Shown: positions 6,889-15,443, numbered from the stretch's first letter. The stretch is 64,000 bases of DNA from Devosia ginsengisoli (GCF_024707105.1 NZ_JANQAJ010000011.1:507488-571487), one strand, 5' to 3'. Made by a program: numbers and translations. The notes: generated by a model from the sequence alone, not told the origin.

Positions 6889-7982
6889 CAGAGGGAAGCC
6901 AGCTTGCGGCGGCGGACCAGCGCGATGAAGAACGGCGCGCCGAGAAAGGCCGTGACGATGCCCACCTGCACCTCGCCCGGCGGAGCGATGACGCGGCCGA
7001 TGACATCGGCGCCGAGCAGCAGGATGGGCGCCAGCAGCATGGAATAGGGCAAAATCCAGCGATAGTTGGGGCCGGTAATGGCGCGGGCGACATGGGGCAC
7101 GGTGAGGCCGACAAAGGCGATGGGTCCGGCCGCGGCAGTGGCGCCACCGGCCAGGATGACGGCGGCCAGCCCGGCAATGGCGCGGGAGCGGTCGACATTC
7201 TGCCCGAGCGAACGGGCCACATCCTCGCCCATGGAGAGACCATCGAGCATGCGGCCGGTGGCGAGGGCCAGGACGATGCCGACGGCGAGGAAGGGAGCGA
7301 CCTGGATGAAGATATCCATATCGCGGCCCACGAGCGAACCGACCTGCCAGAAGCGGATTTCATCGAGCGTGCGCGGGCTGGTGAGCAGGATGGCATTGGT
7401 GACCGACTGCATGGCGGCAGTCATGGCGGCGCCGGCCAGAGCCAGCTTGATGGGGGTGGCGCCTTCACGACCGAGCGAGGCCACGGCATAGACCACCAGC
7501 ATGGCGACTCCGGCACCGATAAAGGCCAGCCAGACATAGGCGCTGAGCTGGGTGATGCCGAAAACAGCGACGCCGAGCACGACGAAGACGGCGGCGCCGG
7601 AATGGATGCCGAGAATGGAGGGATCGGCCAGGGGATTGCGCGTGGCGCCCTGCAAAACCGCGCCGGAGAGGCCCAGGGCGGCGCCGACGGCGAGGCCGAT
7701 GGCGGTACGCGGCAGGCGCAGGTCCCAGATGATGCGGTGATCGGTGGAGTCAGGGTCGAAGGCGGTCAGCGCCGTCCAGACGGTTTCAAGCGTGATGGGG
7801 CGGGCGCCGACGGTGACGGAGAAGAAGGCGACCAGCAGCAATGCCACGGCAAGGCAAAGGAGGCCGAGCGCGAGCGCGGCCCCCTGGTTCTGGCTATGCC
7901 GGCCGGCGCGTCGGGCATCAGTCGCCCAGGTTCTCGTCGGCGGCGTTGATGGCAGCGGTGATCTTGTCGAGCTCGCGGGCAT
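6888..7982 (-). CDS. FecCD-family permease (first subunit of the iron importer)
   Basis: A 364-residue FecCD-family permease with LRLPRTAIGLAVGAALGLSGA, NPLADPSILGIHSGAAVFVV and the coupling motif GPIAFVGLTVPHVARAITG, all hallmarks of siderophore, heme and cobalamin importers. The only usable start I find is the ATG at 7982, which puts its first 65 bases inside the end of the binding-protein gene in another frame. The first 32 residues (MPASSTRSPL...) are therefore dictated partly by overlap and look unlike the usual N-terminus. No later in-frame start lies before the first membrane helix, so either coupling by long overlap is real or the junction holds a sequencing slip. Confidence 0.88.
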   Translation of the reverse strand: MPASSTRSPLPSTPPTRTWATDARRAGRHSQNQGAALALGLLCLAVALLLVAFFSVTVGARPITLETVWTALTAFDPDSTDHRIIWDLRLPRTAIGLAVGAALGLSGAVLQGATRNPLADPSILGIHSGAAVFVVLGVAVFGITQLSAYVWLAFIGAGVAMLVVYAVASLGREGATPIKLALAGAAMTAAMQSVTNAILLTSPRTLDEIRFWQVGSLVGRDMDIFIQVAPFLAVGIVLALATGRMLDGLSMGEDVARSLGQNVDRSRAIAGLAAVILAGGATAAAGPIAFVGLTVPHVARAITGPNYRWILPYSMLLAPILLLGADVIGRVIAPPGEVQVGIVTAFLGAPFFIALVRRRKLASL

Positions 7983-8868
7983 AGGCGCCGTAATTGCGCA
8001 GCCAGAAGGCCGGCCAATCGGTGACGGCGCCGGCAGCGGCGGCCTTCATCAGTGTCCAGGTCGGCTGGGCCAGGGCGGTTTCCATGGTGGCGGGCGAGCG
8101 GTTGTCGACCAGGATCAGGTCGGGCTCGTACTTGTCGGTGTTTTCCCAGGAGAGGGTTTCCCAATAGCCGCGATCGTCGGCCACTTCGGGATCGATGAGG
8201 TTGAGGCCCCAGGCGTGGAAATCCATCAGTTCGGCGGCGCCGGCGGTGGCGGCGACATAGAGCGCGTCGGTGCCGGCCCAGATAGCGAGCGCGGTGAGAT
8301 CAGGCTTGGCTGCCGTGGCGGCTTCGAAGGCGGCCTTGGCGGTTTCGAAAGCGGCCTTGTCGGCGGCGATTGACGGCTCGTCGAGATCGGCGCCGAGGCT
8401 GGCGGCGATGGTTTCGTAATCCTCGATGAGGGCGAGGATGGAATCGCCATTGGTGGGGCCGGTAATGGGGGCGAGCGGGGTCAGCGCATTGACGACGTTT
8501 TCGCCGCCGCTCCAGGCATTGTCGAGGGGCCAGTATTCGGCAATGACCAGATCGGGCTGGAGGGCGGCGGCCTTTTCGATATCGACCTCGCCCCAGGCCT
8601 GGCCGATCAGCTCGATGCCTGTGAGGTCGAGACCCTGCAGGGCCTTGGCCTCGGCCAGCGGGCCATCGGCATAGATGCCGACCGGGCGGATACCAAGCGG
8701 AATGAGGCCGGCCGCAGCGTCCTGGCTGGCGATGATGCGGGTGGGGACTTCGTCGAGGGTGACGGTGTTGCCGAGGCTGTCGGTGTAGAACCAGGGTTCG
8801 GCCTGGGCCATGACCGGGGTCAGGGCGAAGGCGGCGACGGAGAGGGAAAGCAGGGTCCTGGACAGCAT
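7918..8868 (-). CDS. Periplasmic iron-chelate binding protein (FepB-like, cluster A-II)
   Basis: A 316-residue exported protein with a signal peptide cleaved near VMAQA (residue 22) and a helical-backbone solute-binding fold of the TroA/FepB class: GNTVTLDEVPTRIIAS at the start of the mature chain, GEVDIEKAAALQPDLVIAEYW in the first lobe and YEPDLILVDNRS in the second. It would deliver a ferric siderophore or heme to the FecCD permeases encoded downstream on the same transcript. A TGA-N9-TCA box lies 55 bases before the ATG. The substrate is unknown; no receptor gene or biosynthetic genes are nearby. Confidence 0.9.
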   Translation of the reverse strand: MLSRTLLSLSVAAFALTPVMAQAEPWFYTDSLGNTVTLDEVPTRIIASQDAAAGLIPLGIRPVGIYADGPLAEAKALQGLDLTGIELIGQAWGEVDIEKAAALQPDLVIAEYWPLDNAWSGGENVVNALTPLAPITGPTNGDSILALIEDYETIAASLGADLDEPSIAADKAAFETAKAAFEAATAAKPDLTALAIWAGTDALYVAATAGAAELMDFHAWGLNLIDPEVADDRGYWETLSWENTDKYEPDLILVDNRSPATMETALAQPTWTLMKAAAAGAVTDWPAFWLRNYGAYARELDKITAAINAADENLGD

Positions 8869-8922
8869 TTTCGGCTCATGCGCTGGTGGATGAAACTCGG
8901 CCGTTCCCTACGGGAGGTAAGT

Positions 8923-8937
8923 TGATTGGTCAAGTCA
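8923..8937 (-). promoter_or_regulatory. Candidate IRO box (RirA site) upstream of the iron importer
   Basis: TGA-TTGGTCAAG-TCA fits the TGA-N9-TCA IRO consensus described for the rhizobial iron regulator RirA. It sits 55 bases upstream of the binding-protein start. A second perfect match (17463-17477) precedes the other iron-type gene pair in this window. The match alone is short; its pairing with two iron operons gives it weight. Confidence 0.55.
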
Positions 8938-8991
8938 TGTTTAGCGCGTGAGCGAGAGCACCACCTCTGCCGAGCGTCCAGCAGTGCAGAG

Positions 8992-9019
8992 CCCTCGGGT
9001 CAGGCCCGAGGGTGACGAT
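8992..9019. repeat. Short dispersed repeat (CCCGAGGGTGACGAT family)
   Basis: CCCTCGGGTCAGGCCCGAGGGTGACGAT, a small imperfect palindrome, matches 17521-17551 with few differences. Both copies lie just outside iron-transport genes, but similar repeats sit in many intergenic gaps, so this is probably coincidence. Confidence 0.55.
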
Positions 9020-9039
9020 GGAGGATGAGGCGAGCGCCG

Positions 9040-10278
9040 CTATACCGGCTTGCGGTATTGATAGATGCCGACGTCGATGGAGCCTTCGGTGAAGCCGGCT
9101 TCGCAATAGGAGAGGTAATAGACCCACTTGCGCCGGAATTCCTCGTCGTAGCCAAGGGGGGCGATCATGGGCCACCGTTCGAGGAAACGCTCGCGCCAGA
9201 GTTTGAGGGTCCGGGCGTAGGACAGGCGAAAGGTTTCGACGTTTTCGAGCACGAGATTATACTTCTCGCCGAAATCCTTCATCACCGTCTTGGTGAGCAG
9301 CATGCCGCCGGGGAAGATGTAGCGCTGGATGAAATCGGGGCCGCTCTTGTAGCCCTCGAAATCGGCCTCGTTGATGGTGATGGCCTGGATGGCGGCGGTG
9401 CCGCCGGGCTTGAGGCGATCGTGGATGGTCTGGAAATAGCTGGGCCAGTTATCCTCGCCCACGGCCTCGATCATCTCGATGGAGCCGATATGGTCGAACT
9501 GGCCTTCGGTGTGGCGATAATCCTCGAAGACCAGGGTGGCGAACTTGTCGAGGCCCTGGCGGGCCAGGCGTTCGAGACCGAATTTGAGCTGTTCGGCCGA
9601 GAGGGTGATGCCGCGCAGATGGGCCTTGTAGTCGCGAGCGACGGTTTCGGCGAAGCCGCCCCAGCCGCAGCCGATTTCGAGCACGGATGAGCCTTCGGTG
9701 ATGCCGGCCATGTCGGCGACGCGGCGGTATTTGGCGAGCTGGGCTTCCTCGAGGCTCTGGTCGCCGGAGGTGAAGACCGCCGAGGAATAGGTCATGGATG
9801 GATCGAGCCACTGGCCGTAGAAGTCGTTGCCGAGGTCGTAGTGCTCGGCGATGTTCTTCTTGGAGCCCTCGAGCGTGTTGCGGCGCGCGAGGTGGTAATG
9901 CAGGTCGCCGGCGGCCTTGCGGAAAAAGCCGGGATTGGCGTTTTCGAACATGTCGCGGTTCTGCAGGAAGAAGCGGAACAGGGCCGTGAGGTCGTCCACT
10001 TCGATGTCGCCCGCCATATAGGCGGCGGCAAAGCCCACCGTGCCGCGCTGCATGGCCTCGGTCAGCACGCGGAAATTGTTGAGGCGCAGGGTGGCGTGTT
10101 CGCCGGTCGCCGGATTGCCGACGGTGCGGGTGCGGCCATTGGGGAAAATGACGGTCAGCGCGCCGTGGCTGGGCTTGCCGACCATGGCGACGCCGATGCG
10201 CTCGACGGCCCAGGAGGCAAACCGGGTCCACAGGGTTACGCCGGTATCGGTGGAATTTTCTGCTAGGGACTTCGTCAT
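9040..10278 (-). CDS. cfa: Cyclopropane-fatty-acyl-phospholipid synthase family methyltransferase
   Basis: A 412-residue SAM-dependent enzyme that adds a methylene bridge to unsaturated acyl chains of membrane phospholipids. The SAM motif VLEIGCGWGGFAE is clear, preceded by the family segment EHYDLGNDFYGQWLDPSMTYSSAVF and followed by GSIEMIEAVGEDNWPSYF. The C-terminal RLSYARTLKLWRERF and YYLSYCEAGF are typical of this family. The N-terminal about 110 residues form the lipid-contacting domain. The gene lies 177 bases downstream of recJ on the same strand and may have its own promoter. Branches of this family also make other modified lipids, so the exact product is likely but not certain. Confidence 0.9.
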   Translation of the reverse strand: MTKSLAENSTDTGVTLWTRFASWAVERIGVAMVGKPSHGALTVIFPNGRTRTVGNPATGEHATLRLNNFRVLTEAMQRGTVGFAAAYMAGDIEVDDLTALFRFFLQNRDMFENANPGFFRKAAGDLHYHLARRNTLEGSKKNIAEHYDLGNDFYGQWLDPSMTYSSAVFTSGDQSLEEAQLAKYRRVADMAGITEGSSVLEIGCGWGGFAETVARDYKAHLRGITLSAEQLKFGLERLARQGLDKFATLVFEDYRHTEGQFDHIGSIEMIEAVGEDNWPSYFQTIHDRLKPGGTAAIQAITINEADFEGYKSGPDFIQRYIFPGGMLLTKTVMKDFGEKYNLVLENVETFRLSYARTLKLWRERFLERWPMIAPLGYDEEFRRKWVYYLSYCEAGFTEGSIDVGIYQYRKPV

Positions 10279-10455
10279 CGGGCCGCTTGATCCAAATTAC
10301 TAAACCTGGCGACGGCATCTGAGCTGCCGCCTCAATGCGAGTGTCGGCGGCACACCCCTGAGCGAAAAACGGCGCTTCCAAGGTCTGCCTGAAACCAGTT
10401 TATCCGCCATAAGAGGATATGCAAGCAGCAGTTTTCGGCTGGACGAACCGGTTCG

Positions 10456-12246
10456 TCAGCCCTTGGGGCGGGCCAGATCGGTGAGGCGGAACTGCACCTG
10501 CTCGCGGCCCTGGTAGTGATCGATGGAGAGTGCGCCGGCGAAATGGAACGCCGAATCGGCATCGCGCAGCAGGGCATCGCCAATGGCGGTGCTGGCGGCG
10601 CGGAAGGCGATGGCCTTGAGGCGGGCGCCATCCTCGGAGGCCAGGGTAAAGCTGACATGGCCGCCCTTGCCGACGACCTGGGCGAAGCGAGCGCGGTGGG
10701 CGGGAAAGGCGAAGACCGGGCTTGGATTGCCTGAGCCATAAGGCCCTGCCCGCTCGAGATCATGCACCAGATCGAGGCTGGCGCCGCGCGCGGTGAGCGC
10801 CGCATCGACCGAGAGGGCCGTGGCGGCGCGGGCGGCGGTGACATCGACAGAGAGCGCCCCGGCGAGGAAGGAGCGGAAGGGGCCGAGCTGGCCGGGCTTG
10901 ATGGTGACGCCAGCCGCCATGGCGTGGCCGCCGCCCTTGGCGACGAGGCCAAGTTCCACCGCTTCGATGACGGCGCGGCCCAGATCGACGCCGGGCATGG
11001 AGCGGCCCGAGCCGGTGCCGGTGCCGTCAGGCCCGAGGGCAATGGCGAAGGTAGGGCGCTCGAAGCGCTCGCGCAGGCGGGCGGCGATGAGGCCGGCGAC
11101 GCCGGGATGCCAATTGGCGGAAGCGAGCACGAGGACCGGAGGCCCCTCCCCGCTGCCGATCTCCATTTCGGCCACGGCGGCAGCTTCTTCCACCGCCTCG
11201 ACCTCGATGCGCTGGCGTTCCGAATTGAGTTCGTCGAGCCGGGCGGCGAGGGCAAGGGCGTGGTGTTCGTCGTCCACGGTCAGCAATTCGGTGCCCATGG
11301 CGGCATTGCCGATGCGGCCGCCGGCATTGATGCGCGGGCCGATGAGAAAGCCCAGGTGATAGGGATTAAGCGGGCCGCTGAGGCGGGCGGCCAGTGCCAG
11401 GGCCGCGATGCCCTTGTTGTCGCCACGGCGGGCGACTTCGAGACCCCGCACGACGAAGGCGCGATTTAGCCCGGTGAGCGGGACGACATCGCAAATGGTG
11501 GCGAGGGCGACGAGATCGAGCAGTTTCAGCAGATCCGGCAGACCGGCATCGCCGCGGTTACGCAAGGCGCGGTTGACGGCAACCAGGACCATGAAGGTGA
11601 CGCCGGCAGCGCAGAGGTAGCCGAGGCCGGAAATATCGTCGGGGCGGTTGGGATTGACCAGGGCGGTGGCGTCGGGGAGTTCGTGGTCGCTGAGGTGGTG
11701 ATCGATGACCAGTACATCGGCGCTCCTGCCCCGTGCATGGGCGATGGGGCCGTCGCTGGTGGTGCCGCAATCGAGGGTGATGACGAGGCTGGCGCCGGAA
11801 TCGATCAACTTGTCCATGGCCGCGATATTGGGACCGTAGCCCTCGAAGATGCGGTCGGGGATATGCACCTGCGGCTCGATGCCGAAATGCCCGAGGTAGC
11901 GGGCCATGAGGGCGCAGGAGCAGGCGCCGTCGACATCGTAATCACCAAACAGGGCAATGGCCTCGTTATCGGTGATGGCCTTGGCGAGGCGCTCAGCCAG
12001 GGCATCCATGGCGGTCAGGGTCGAGGGATCGGGCATGAGGCCACGAATGGTGGGTTCGAGCCAGGTAGCGGCGTCATCGAGGCTCACGCCGCGGGCGGCG
12101 ATGATGCGGGCGAGGATTTCGGAAATGCCCGATCGCTGGGCGATGGCGGTGGCGGTGCGGGTAGTGGTGGCATCGAGCCGATCGATCCAGGCGCGGCCGG
12201 TGACCGAGCGGGTGACGTCAAGGAAAGGGCGCGGCGCGTCGAGCAT
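10456..12246 (-). CDS. recJ: Single-stranded-DNA-specific exonuclease RecJ
   Basis: A 596-residue 5'-3' single-strand exonuclease for recombination, base-excision and mismatch repair. DHH-family motifs occur in order: FGDYDVDGACSCAL (motif I), an SLVITLDCGTTS motif, VIDHHLSD (the DHH triad, motif III), then the DHHA1 region with GPRINAGGRIGN, and a C-terminal OB-like domain that includes GGGHAMAAGV. All expected metal-binding Asp and His residues are present and the length is normal. It follows glpX on the same strand after a 254-bp repeat-filled gap. A 16-bp palindrome overlaps its stop codon. Confidence 0.95.
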   Translation of the reverse strand: MLDAPRPFLDVTRSVTGRAWIDRLDATTTRTATAIAQRSGISEILARIIAARGVSLDDAATWLEPTIRGLMPDPSTLTAMDALAERLAKAITDNEAIALFGDYDVDGACSCALMARYLGHFGIEPQVHIPDRIFEGYGPNIAAMDKLIDSGASLVITLDCGTTSDGPIAHARGRSADVLVIDHHLSDHELPDATALVNPNRPDDISGLGYLCAAGVTFMVLVAVNRALRNRGDAGLPDLLKLLDLVALATICDVVPLTGLNRAFVVRGLEVARRGDNKGIAALALAARLSGPLNPYHLGFLIGPRINAGGRIGNAAMGTELLTVDDEHHALALAARLDELNSERQRIEVEAVEEAAAVAEMEIGSGEGPPVLVLASANWHPGVAGLIAARLRERFERPTFAIALGPDGTGTGSGRSMPGVDLGRAVIEAVELGLVAKGGGHAMAAGVTIKPGQLGPFRSFLAGALSVDVTAARAATALSVDAALTARGASLDLVHDLERAGPYGSGNPSPVFAFPAHRARFAQVVGKGGHVSFTLASEDGARLKAIAFRAASTAIGDALLRDADSAFHFAGALSIDHYQGREQVQFRLTDLARPKG

Positions 12247-12284
12247 GGGGCAGAGGTAGGCGATTTGGGGGATGGTGGGAAGAG

Positions 12285-12330
12285 GAAGAGTACCCCCTCC
12301 TAGCCTCCCCCTGAAAAGGGGAGGAATCTG
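12285..12330. repeat. Dispersed repeat (GAGTACCCCCTCC ... GGGGAGGAATC)
   Basis: The stretch AGAGTACCCCCTCC, then CCTCCCCCTGAAAAGGGGAGGAATC, is repeated almost exactly at 43804-43850. Its core CTCCCC-TGAAAA-GGGGAG is a hairpin. It lies in the recJ-glpX gap. Confidence 0.65.
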
Positions 12331-12370
12331 CGCGGTGGTTATGGCGCTAAGGGCGCAGGACCTCTCACCC

Positions 12371-12433
12371 GTAATTTCTTCTGGACGAAGAAATTACCCC
12401 CTCTCCCACAAGGGGCGAGGGGTGGCTCCACTC
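12371..12433 (+). repeat. Dispersed hairpin repeat, variable-stem family (copy B)
   Basis: GTAATTTCTTC (12371-12381), loop TGGAC, GAAGAAATTAC (12387-12397) is a perfect 11-bp stem, followed by the same CCCTCTCCCACAAGGGGCG and GTGGCTCCACT tail as copy A at 4298-4360. The stem sequence is unrelated to that of copy A, while the loop and flanks are identical. Confidence 0.75.
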
Positions 12434-12444
12434 TTGGGAGTGGT

Positions 12445-12482
12445 TGCCACGCCCTCGTGGTTCGACAAGCTCACCATGAGGG
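12445..12482 (+). repeat. Dispersed repeat, GTTCGACAAGCTCACCATGAGG family
   Basis: TGCCACGCCCTCGTGG followed by TTCGACAAGCTCACCATGAGG is nearly identical to 5764-5800 in both parts. It ends 18 bases from the glpX stop and fills, with two other repeats, the gap between glpX and recJ. Confidence 0.7.
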
Positions 12483-12500
12483 CTGCTTGGCGTTTAGCGG

Positions 12501-13487
12501 CTACCTTGCGTGCTGGGCCTTGATCCAGCGGACGGTCTGGCTCCAGCTTCGCATGACGATGGTGCTGGTTTCGACGGACCGGCGGCGTAGGCGGATGCCT
12601 TCGAGCAAGGTGCCATCGGTGACGCCGGTGGCTGCGACAAGGACGTCGCCGGCAGCCAGGTCGGTGACATCGTAGATGCGGTTGGGATCGGTGATGCCCA
12701 TGGCGACAGCGCGCTCGCGCTTGGGCGGGGTATCGAGGATGAGCTTGCCCTGCATCTGGCCACCGATGCAGCGCAAAGCCGCGGCGGCGAGGACGCCTTC
12801 GGGGGCACCGCCGGAGCCGAGATAGATATCGATGCCCGTATCCTCGGTGTTGACCGCGTGGATGACGCCGGCAATGTCGCCATCGCTGATGAGCTTGACG
12901 GCGACGCCGGTGGTGCGCAGTTCCTCGATAAGGGCGGCGTGGCGAGGGCGATCGAGCACGATGGCGGTGATTTCGCTGAGCGGCACGCCCTTGGCCCTGG
13001 CCAGGGCCTTGACGTTTTCGGTGGCGGTCCAGTCGATATGCACCGTGCCGGGGGCGTATTCGGCGCCGATGGCGATCTTGTGCATGTAGACGTTGCGGGC
13101 GACGTTGAGCAGGCCACCACGTTCGGCCATGGCCAGCACGACGATGGAATCGGGCTGGTTCTTGGCACAGAGGGTGACGCCTTCGAGCGGGTCGACGGCG
13201 ATATCGACCTCAGGCCCCTGCCCGGCCCCGACCGACTGGCCGATATAGAGATTGTCGACCTCGCCGGCTTCGCCCTCGCCGATGACGATGCGGCCGGAAA
13301 TGGCGACGCGGTCTAGCTCGGCCTTCATGGCGAGCACAGCAGCTTCGTCGGCGGCCTGCTCATTGCCCTTGCCGCGCCATTCGGCGGCGGCGATGGCGGC
13401 GCGTTCGGTGACACGCACCAGTTCCAGCGCCAGGCTGCGATGCAGGTTGGCGGGGCTTCTCTCGCCCTCGACCTTCGATAATCTCAT
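12501..13487 (-). CDS. glpX: Class II fructose-1,6-bisphosphatase GlpX
   Basis: A 328-residue enzyme that hydrolyses fructose-1,6-bisphosphate for gluconeogenesis. It shows IVIGEGE (metal-binding glutamates), the substrate loop DIAVDPLEG followed here by V rather than the usual T, AERGGLLNVARNVYMHKI and LGSGGAPEGVLAAAAL, all class II landmarks. Its length is normal. The Val for Thr in DPLEGT is a small but visible departure at a conserved loop. It lies between recJ and hom on the minus strand, an order I recall as common in Hyphomicrobiales; here a 150-nt palindromic element separates it from hom. Confidence 0.94.
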   Translation of the reverse strand: MRLSKVEGERSPANLHRSLALELVRVTERAAIAAAEWRGKGNEQAADEAAVLAMKAELDRVAISGRIVIGEGEAGEVDNLYIGQSVGAGQGPEVDIAVDPLEGVTLCAKNQPDSIVVLAMAERGGLLNVARNVYMHKIAIGAEYAPGTVHIDWTATENVKALARAKGVPLSEITAIVLDRPRHAALIEELRTTGVAVKLISDGDIAGVIHAVNTEDTGIDIYLGSGGAPEGVLAAAALRCIGGQMQGKLILDTPPKRERAVAMGITDPNRIYDVTDLAAGDVLVAATGVTDGTLLEGIRLRRRSVETSTIVMRSWSQTVRWIKAQHAR

Positions 13488-13509
13488 ATTTCCTCCCGGG
13501 CCTGACTTG

Positions 13510-13659
13510 CCCCGGGGCGCTGCGCGAGAACGCGATGGCGGCCTGCAAAGCCCGGTTCTCTGCGCTTCCGGTGCTCACGTACTTAAACGTACGCTGCGCT
13601 CCGGTTCTCGAAAACCAGCCTTTTCGACTCGCCCTGACGTTCTCTCACAGCGCCCCGGG
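13510..13659. repeat. 150-nt near-palindromic element between hom and glpX
   Basis: Outer arms CCCCGGGGCGCTG...GAGAACG (13510-13532) and CGTTCTC...CAGCGCCCCGGG (13638-13659) are inverse complements over about 20 of 23 positions. Inside, around a central CGTAC-TTAAA-CGTACG, further imperfect arms (CCGGTGCTCACGTAC with GTACGCTGCGCTCCGG) pair. The whole unit folds into one long hairpin. It could be a structured RNA in the hom-glpX transcript or a miniature palindromic mobile repeat; nothing distinguishes these from one copy. Confidence 0.6.
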
Positions 13660-13667
13660 TGGGGATA

Positions 13668-15176
13668 TCAGAGCGTTTCGATCCGGATCAATTGCGGTTC
13701 ACCGACGATAAACCCGTCAGCGGCGATCTGCGCAAGCGATTCACGCACGGACGATTCCAAAGTCTGCTGGGTGATCATCACCACGGTGCGGGTGGGCGAG
13801 CCATCCGGCGCGACGGCTTTAGCGCCCAAATCGGACCGCTGGATGACGGAATCGATGGAAATGCCGCGCTCGCCCATGCGGGTGGAAATGGCGGCCAGAG
13901 CGCCGGGCACATCCTTGGCATTGAGGCGGATATAATAGCCGCCATCATGCGCGCGGTTGGGGGCCTGCTTGTAGGGCAGCAGCTCGTGGCTGGGCACGCC
14001 GAGCGGCGGCACGCGGGTGCCGCGGGCGATGTCGAGAATATCAGACAGCACCGAAGAGGCCGTGGGTGGGCCGCCGGCCCCGGGGCCGGCCAGCAGCAGT
14101 TCGTGGACGTGGTCGGTTTCCAGCGCCACGGCATTCATGACGCCATCGACGCCGGCAATGGCCGAGCCCTTGGGCACGAAAGTGGGATGCACGCGCTGCT
14201 CGATGCCCTGATCGGTGCGCTGGGCGATGCCGAGCAGCTTGATCTTGTAGCCGAGCTCGGCGGCGACCTTGATATCGTGTTGGGTGATGCGGGAAATGCC
14301 TTCGACGCGGATCTCGTTGGGCGCGATCTCGTAGCCGAAGCAGAGCGTGGCGAGAATGGAAAGCTTGTGGGCGGTGTCGAAGCCTTCGACGTCGAAAGTG
14401 GGGTCGGCTTCGGCATAGCCGAGGGCCTGCGCGTCCTTGAGGCAATCGGCGAAACTGATGTCCTCATTGCCCATGCGGGTGAGGATGTAGTTGCAGGTGC
14501 CGTTCATGATGCCGAAGACCTTGGCGATGCGGGCCGAGCCCAGGCCCTCGCGCAGGGTCTTGATGACGGGGATGCCGCCGGCGACGGCGGCCTCGAAGCC
14601 GAGCTGGGCGCCGGATTCTTCGGCCAGACGGGCGAGGGTCACGCCATGCTTGGCGAGCAGGGCCTTGTTGGCGGTGACGACGGGGCGGCCGATTTCGAGG
14701 GCGGCTTTGACCGCGGCGAAAGCCGGACCGTCTTCGCCGCCGATGAGTTCGACGAACAGATCGATGCCGTCGGACTTGGCGAGGGCGACCGGATCGTCGA
14801 ACCAGTCGAGCCCGGAAATATCAATGCCGCGGTCGCGGGAACGCGAGCGCGCGGCAACGGCCGTCACGACGAGCTGGCGCCCCAGTTTTCGCGTGAGGTC
14901 GGCGGCGTCCTTCTGCAGGATGCGGACCAGGGTGGCGCCGACATTGCCGAGACCCGCGACGCCGACACGCAGGGGTGTCTGGGTTTCGCCATCGCCAAAA
15001 TCCTGCATGGCCTTGAGGATGCGCGTGCGGGTATCGGAGCGCGGCTCGCGGCCTTCGCGCAGGTCGAAGACGAACAGCGGATCGCCCGCGACGGTGCGGC
15101 CGAACCGTGTCGGCGTCCAGCCACGGGCGGAGATGAAGGTTTCGACGGCTTGGCGGAAGGAAGCAATATCACTCAT
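13668..15176 (-). CDS. hom: Homoserine dehydrogenase with N-terminal HTH-like extension
   Basis: A 502-residue NAD(P)H enzyme reducing aspartate semialdehyde to homoserine for Thr, Met and Ile synthesis. The Rossmann motif GVAGLGNVG is at about 72-80, followed by VTANKALLAKHG, the substrate segment GIMNGTCNYILTRM, DPTFDVEGFDTAHKL, and a C-terminal ACT domain (from about 420, DVPGALAAISTRMGERGIS) for feedback control. Typical alphaproteobacterial enzymes start at the Rossmann strand; this one has 60-65 extra residues resembling small XRE-like DNA-binding proteins (PTRFGRTVAGDPLFVFDLRE, then GREP). The ATG at 15176 opens that extension; an in-frame Met57 would give a conventional enzyme. The uninterrupted frame favours a genuine fusion. 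Confidence 0.92.
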   Translation of the reverse strand: MSDIASFRQAVETFISARGWTPTRFGRTVAGDPLFVFDLREGREPRSDTRTRILKAMQDFGDGETQTPLRVGVAGLGNVGATLVRILQKDAADLTRKLGRQLVVTAVAARSRSRDRGIDISGLDWFDDPVALAKSDGIDLFVELIGGEDGPAFAAVKAALEIGRPVVTANKALLAKHGVTLARLAEESGAQLGFEAAVAGGIPVIKTLREGLGSARIAKVFGIMNGTCNYILTRMGNEDISFADCLKDAQALGYAEADPTFDVEGFDTAHKLSILATLCFGYEIAPNEIRVEGISRITQHDIKVAAELGYKIKLLGIAQRTDQGIEQRVHPTFVPKGSAIAGVDGVMNAVALETDHVHELLLAGPGAGGPPTASSVLSDILDIARGTRVPPLGVPSHELLPYKQAPNRAHDGGYYIRLNAKDVPGALAAISTRMGERGISIDSVIQRSDLGAKAVAPDGSPTRTVVMITQQTLESSVRESLAQIAADGFIVGEPQLIRIETL

Positions 15177-15278
15177 GGTGGCGCCATGTGCATAGGAATA
15201 TGCCTAGTCGTCAATAGGAGTTTGGTGGACGCAGAGCGAAGAGTTGCCTTGGCTGCCCGTCATTCTTCGCCACCGCGA

Positions 15279-15409
15279 TGTCATCCCGGCCTTGAGCCGG
15301 GATCCATCCTGAGATGTCAGAACAGCCGCCAGATGGTCGTGCCAGTCACTACCACCTTGCGGCTGTGGCCAAATCTCGGGATGGGCCCCGGCTCAGGGCC
15401 GGGGTGACA
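15279..15409. repeat. About 130-bp dispersed repeat (copy 1)
   Basis: Starts with TGTCATCCC-GGCCTTGAGCC, continues with GGGATCCATCCTGAGAT, CACCTTGCGGCTGTGGC and ends GGCCGGGGTGACA. The same blocks in the same order and spacing occur at 43886-44006 with diverged connecting sequence. It fills the gap between hom and the binding-protein genes. Confidence 0.75.
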
Positions 15410-15443
15410 CCGTGCGTGTGGGGCGAGAGTGCCCTGCCCTTGC

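Noticed and set aside
13659-15407. Long plus-strand open frame antisense to hom
   Set aside because: It mirrors the hom gene on the other strand, has no ribosome site, and the hom protein motifs are unambiguous.
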